DNA from: Xanthomonas sp. DAR 35659
GTDB taxonomy: Bacteria > Pseudomonadota > Gammaproteobacteria > Xanthomonadales > Xanthomonadaceae
Assembly: GCF_041242975.1 (NCBI RefSeq)
Contig: NZ_CP162488.1
Location: forward strand, 5,322,001 to 5,386,000
Reading direction: 5' to 3'
Length of the DNA stretch: 64,000 nucleotides
Each line of letters starts with the position of its first letter. Position 1 is the first letter of the stretch. Below the pieces are notes generated by a model, which saw only the letters and a list, made by a program, of their open reading frames with translations, was not told the origin of the DNA and searched no databases. The position numbers and the translations under genes are program-made. Shown piece after piece: positions 63,508-64,000 of the stretch.

Positions 63508-64000
63508 ATGAGCGAACACCTTCCCCTGCTGATCGAACTGGGCACCGAGGAACTGCCGGTCAAGGCATTGCCGGGCCTGGCCCAGGCGCTGTTCGACGGC
63601 GTGATCGCCGGGCTGGAGAAGCGCGGCATCGCGGTCGAGCGCGGCGACGCCAAGCCGCTGTCCACGCCGCGCCGGCTGGCGGTGCTGCTGCCGGGCGTGG
63701 CCACCGAACAGCCGGAGCAGCGTTCGGAAGTGCTCGGCCCGTATCTCAACATCGCGCTCGATGCCGACGGCCAGCCGACCAAGGCGCTGCAAGGGTTCGC
63801 CGCCAAGGCCGGGATCGACTGGACCGCGCTGGAGCGCACCAGCGACGCCAAGGGCGAGCGCTTCGTGCACCGTGCGGTGACCCCGGGCGCGCGCACCGCC
63901 ACGCTGCTGCCGGAGATCCTGCGCGAGGCGATCGCGGCGATGCCGATCCCCAAGCCGATGCGCTGGGGCGATCACGACTACGGCTTCGCGCGGCCGGTGC
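63508..64000 (+). CDS. glyS: glycyl-tRNA synthetase beta subunit (5' part, runs off the window)
   Basis: The first 164 codons of glyS, beginning with the ATG at 63508 and remaining open to the end of the sequence. The family opening [11 protein letters not shown] is intact, followed by S-T-P-R-R-L-A-V-L and M-R-W-G near the window edge. The beta subunit binds tRNA and completes the enzyme with GlyQ. The full gene should be near 2.1 kb. Confidence 0.95.
   Translation, partial: MSEHLPLLIELGTEELPVKALPGLAQALFDGVIAGLEKRGIAVERGDAKPLSTPRRLAVLLPGVATEQPEQRSEVLGPYLNIALDADGQPTKALQGFAAKAGIDWTALERTSDAKGERFVHRAVTPGARTATLLPEILREAIAAMPIPKPMRWGDHDYGFARPV

Overview
This high-GC window (about 65-70% GC over most of its length) looks like a Xanthomonas chromosome. 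The indicators are a complete xylan/glucuronoxylan utilisation locus with xyl-box palindromes (TGGTAGCGCTACCA), a XylR-type LacI regulator and a large TonB-dependent receptor; a protein with the Xanthomonas-type XVIPCD type IV secretion recognition domain; a short attC cassette array of the Xanthomonas type; and repeated extragenic palindromes. I found no rRNA, tRNA, CRISPR array, intact transposase or integrase.

Layout. 1-5.9 kb: housekeeping genes (a lipoprotein and plsB, a DUF2884 protein, DUF465/DUF488 pair). 6.1-16.4 kb: left half of the xylan locus. GH43, a GPH-family symporter and a TonB-dependent receptor run leftwards; divergently, a hexuronate MFS transporter, uxaC and a secreted GH10 xylanase run rightwards. 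The divergent control region carries two xyl boxes. 16.5-29.1 kb: an accessory block with an XVIPCD protein, an SMP-30 lipoprotein, an aldo/keto reductase with a LysR regulator, two small membrane proteins, a TetR/O-methyltransferase pair, a SymE-like toxin, and four integron gene cassettes separated by attC sites with no integrase (a CALIN). 29.1-43.6 kb: right half of the xylan locus, uxuB, GH3, GH43, mannonate dehydratase, an acetylesterase and agu67A in one leftward run, then xylR (+) and xylA (-) with its own xyl box.

Together the xylan genes form a pathway. The GH10 enzyme cuts xylan outside the cell and the receptor imports decorated oligosaccharides. GH67, the esterase, GH43 and GH3 strip and cleave them. 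Xylose enters through XylA. Glucuronate goes through UxaC, UxuB and a ManD-type dehydratase to 2-keto-3-deoxygluconate.

43.9-53.9 kb holds conserved core genes: ttcA, rdgC, a YgjP-like metalloprotease, an alpha/beta hydrolase and hemH, a SYLF protein, tatABC, a BPSS1780-type membrane protein and a glutamine amidotransferase. 54.1-60.3 kb is a four-gene overlapping operon resembling the poorly characterised MoxR-vWA-beta-propeller (bpX) ternary systems; it is the least understood system in the window. 60.5-64 kb holds a stand-alone GspE/PilB-type ATPase, glyQ and the start of glyS, which runs off the end.

The strongest leads are the bpX operon with an internal tandem duplication, the cassette array with a gene split at an A-AAA-AAA slippery heptamer, the lone XVIPCD protein, and the SymE-like gene next to the array.
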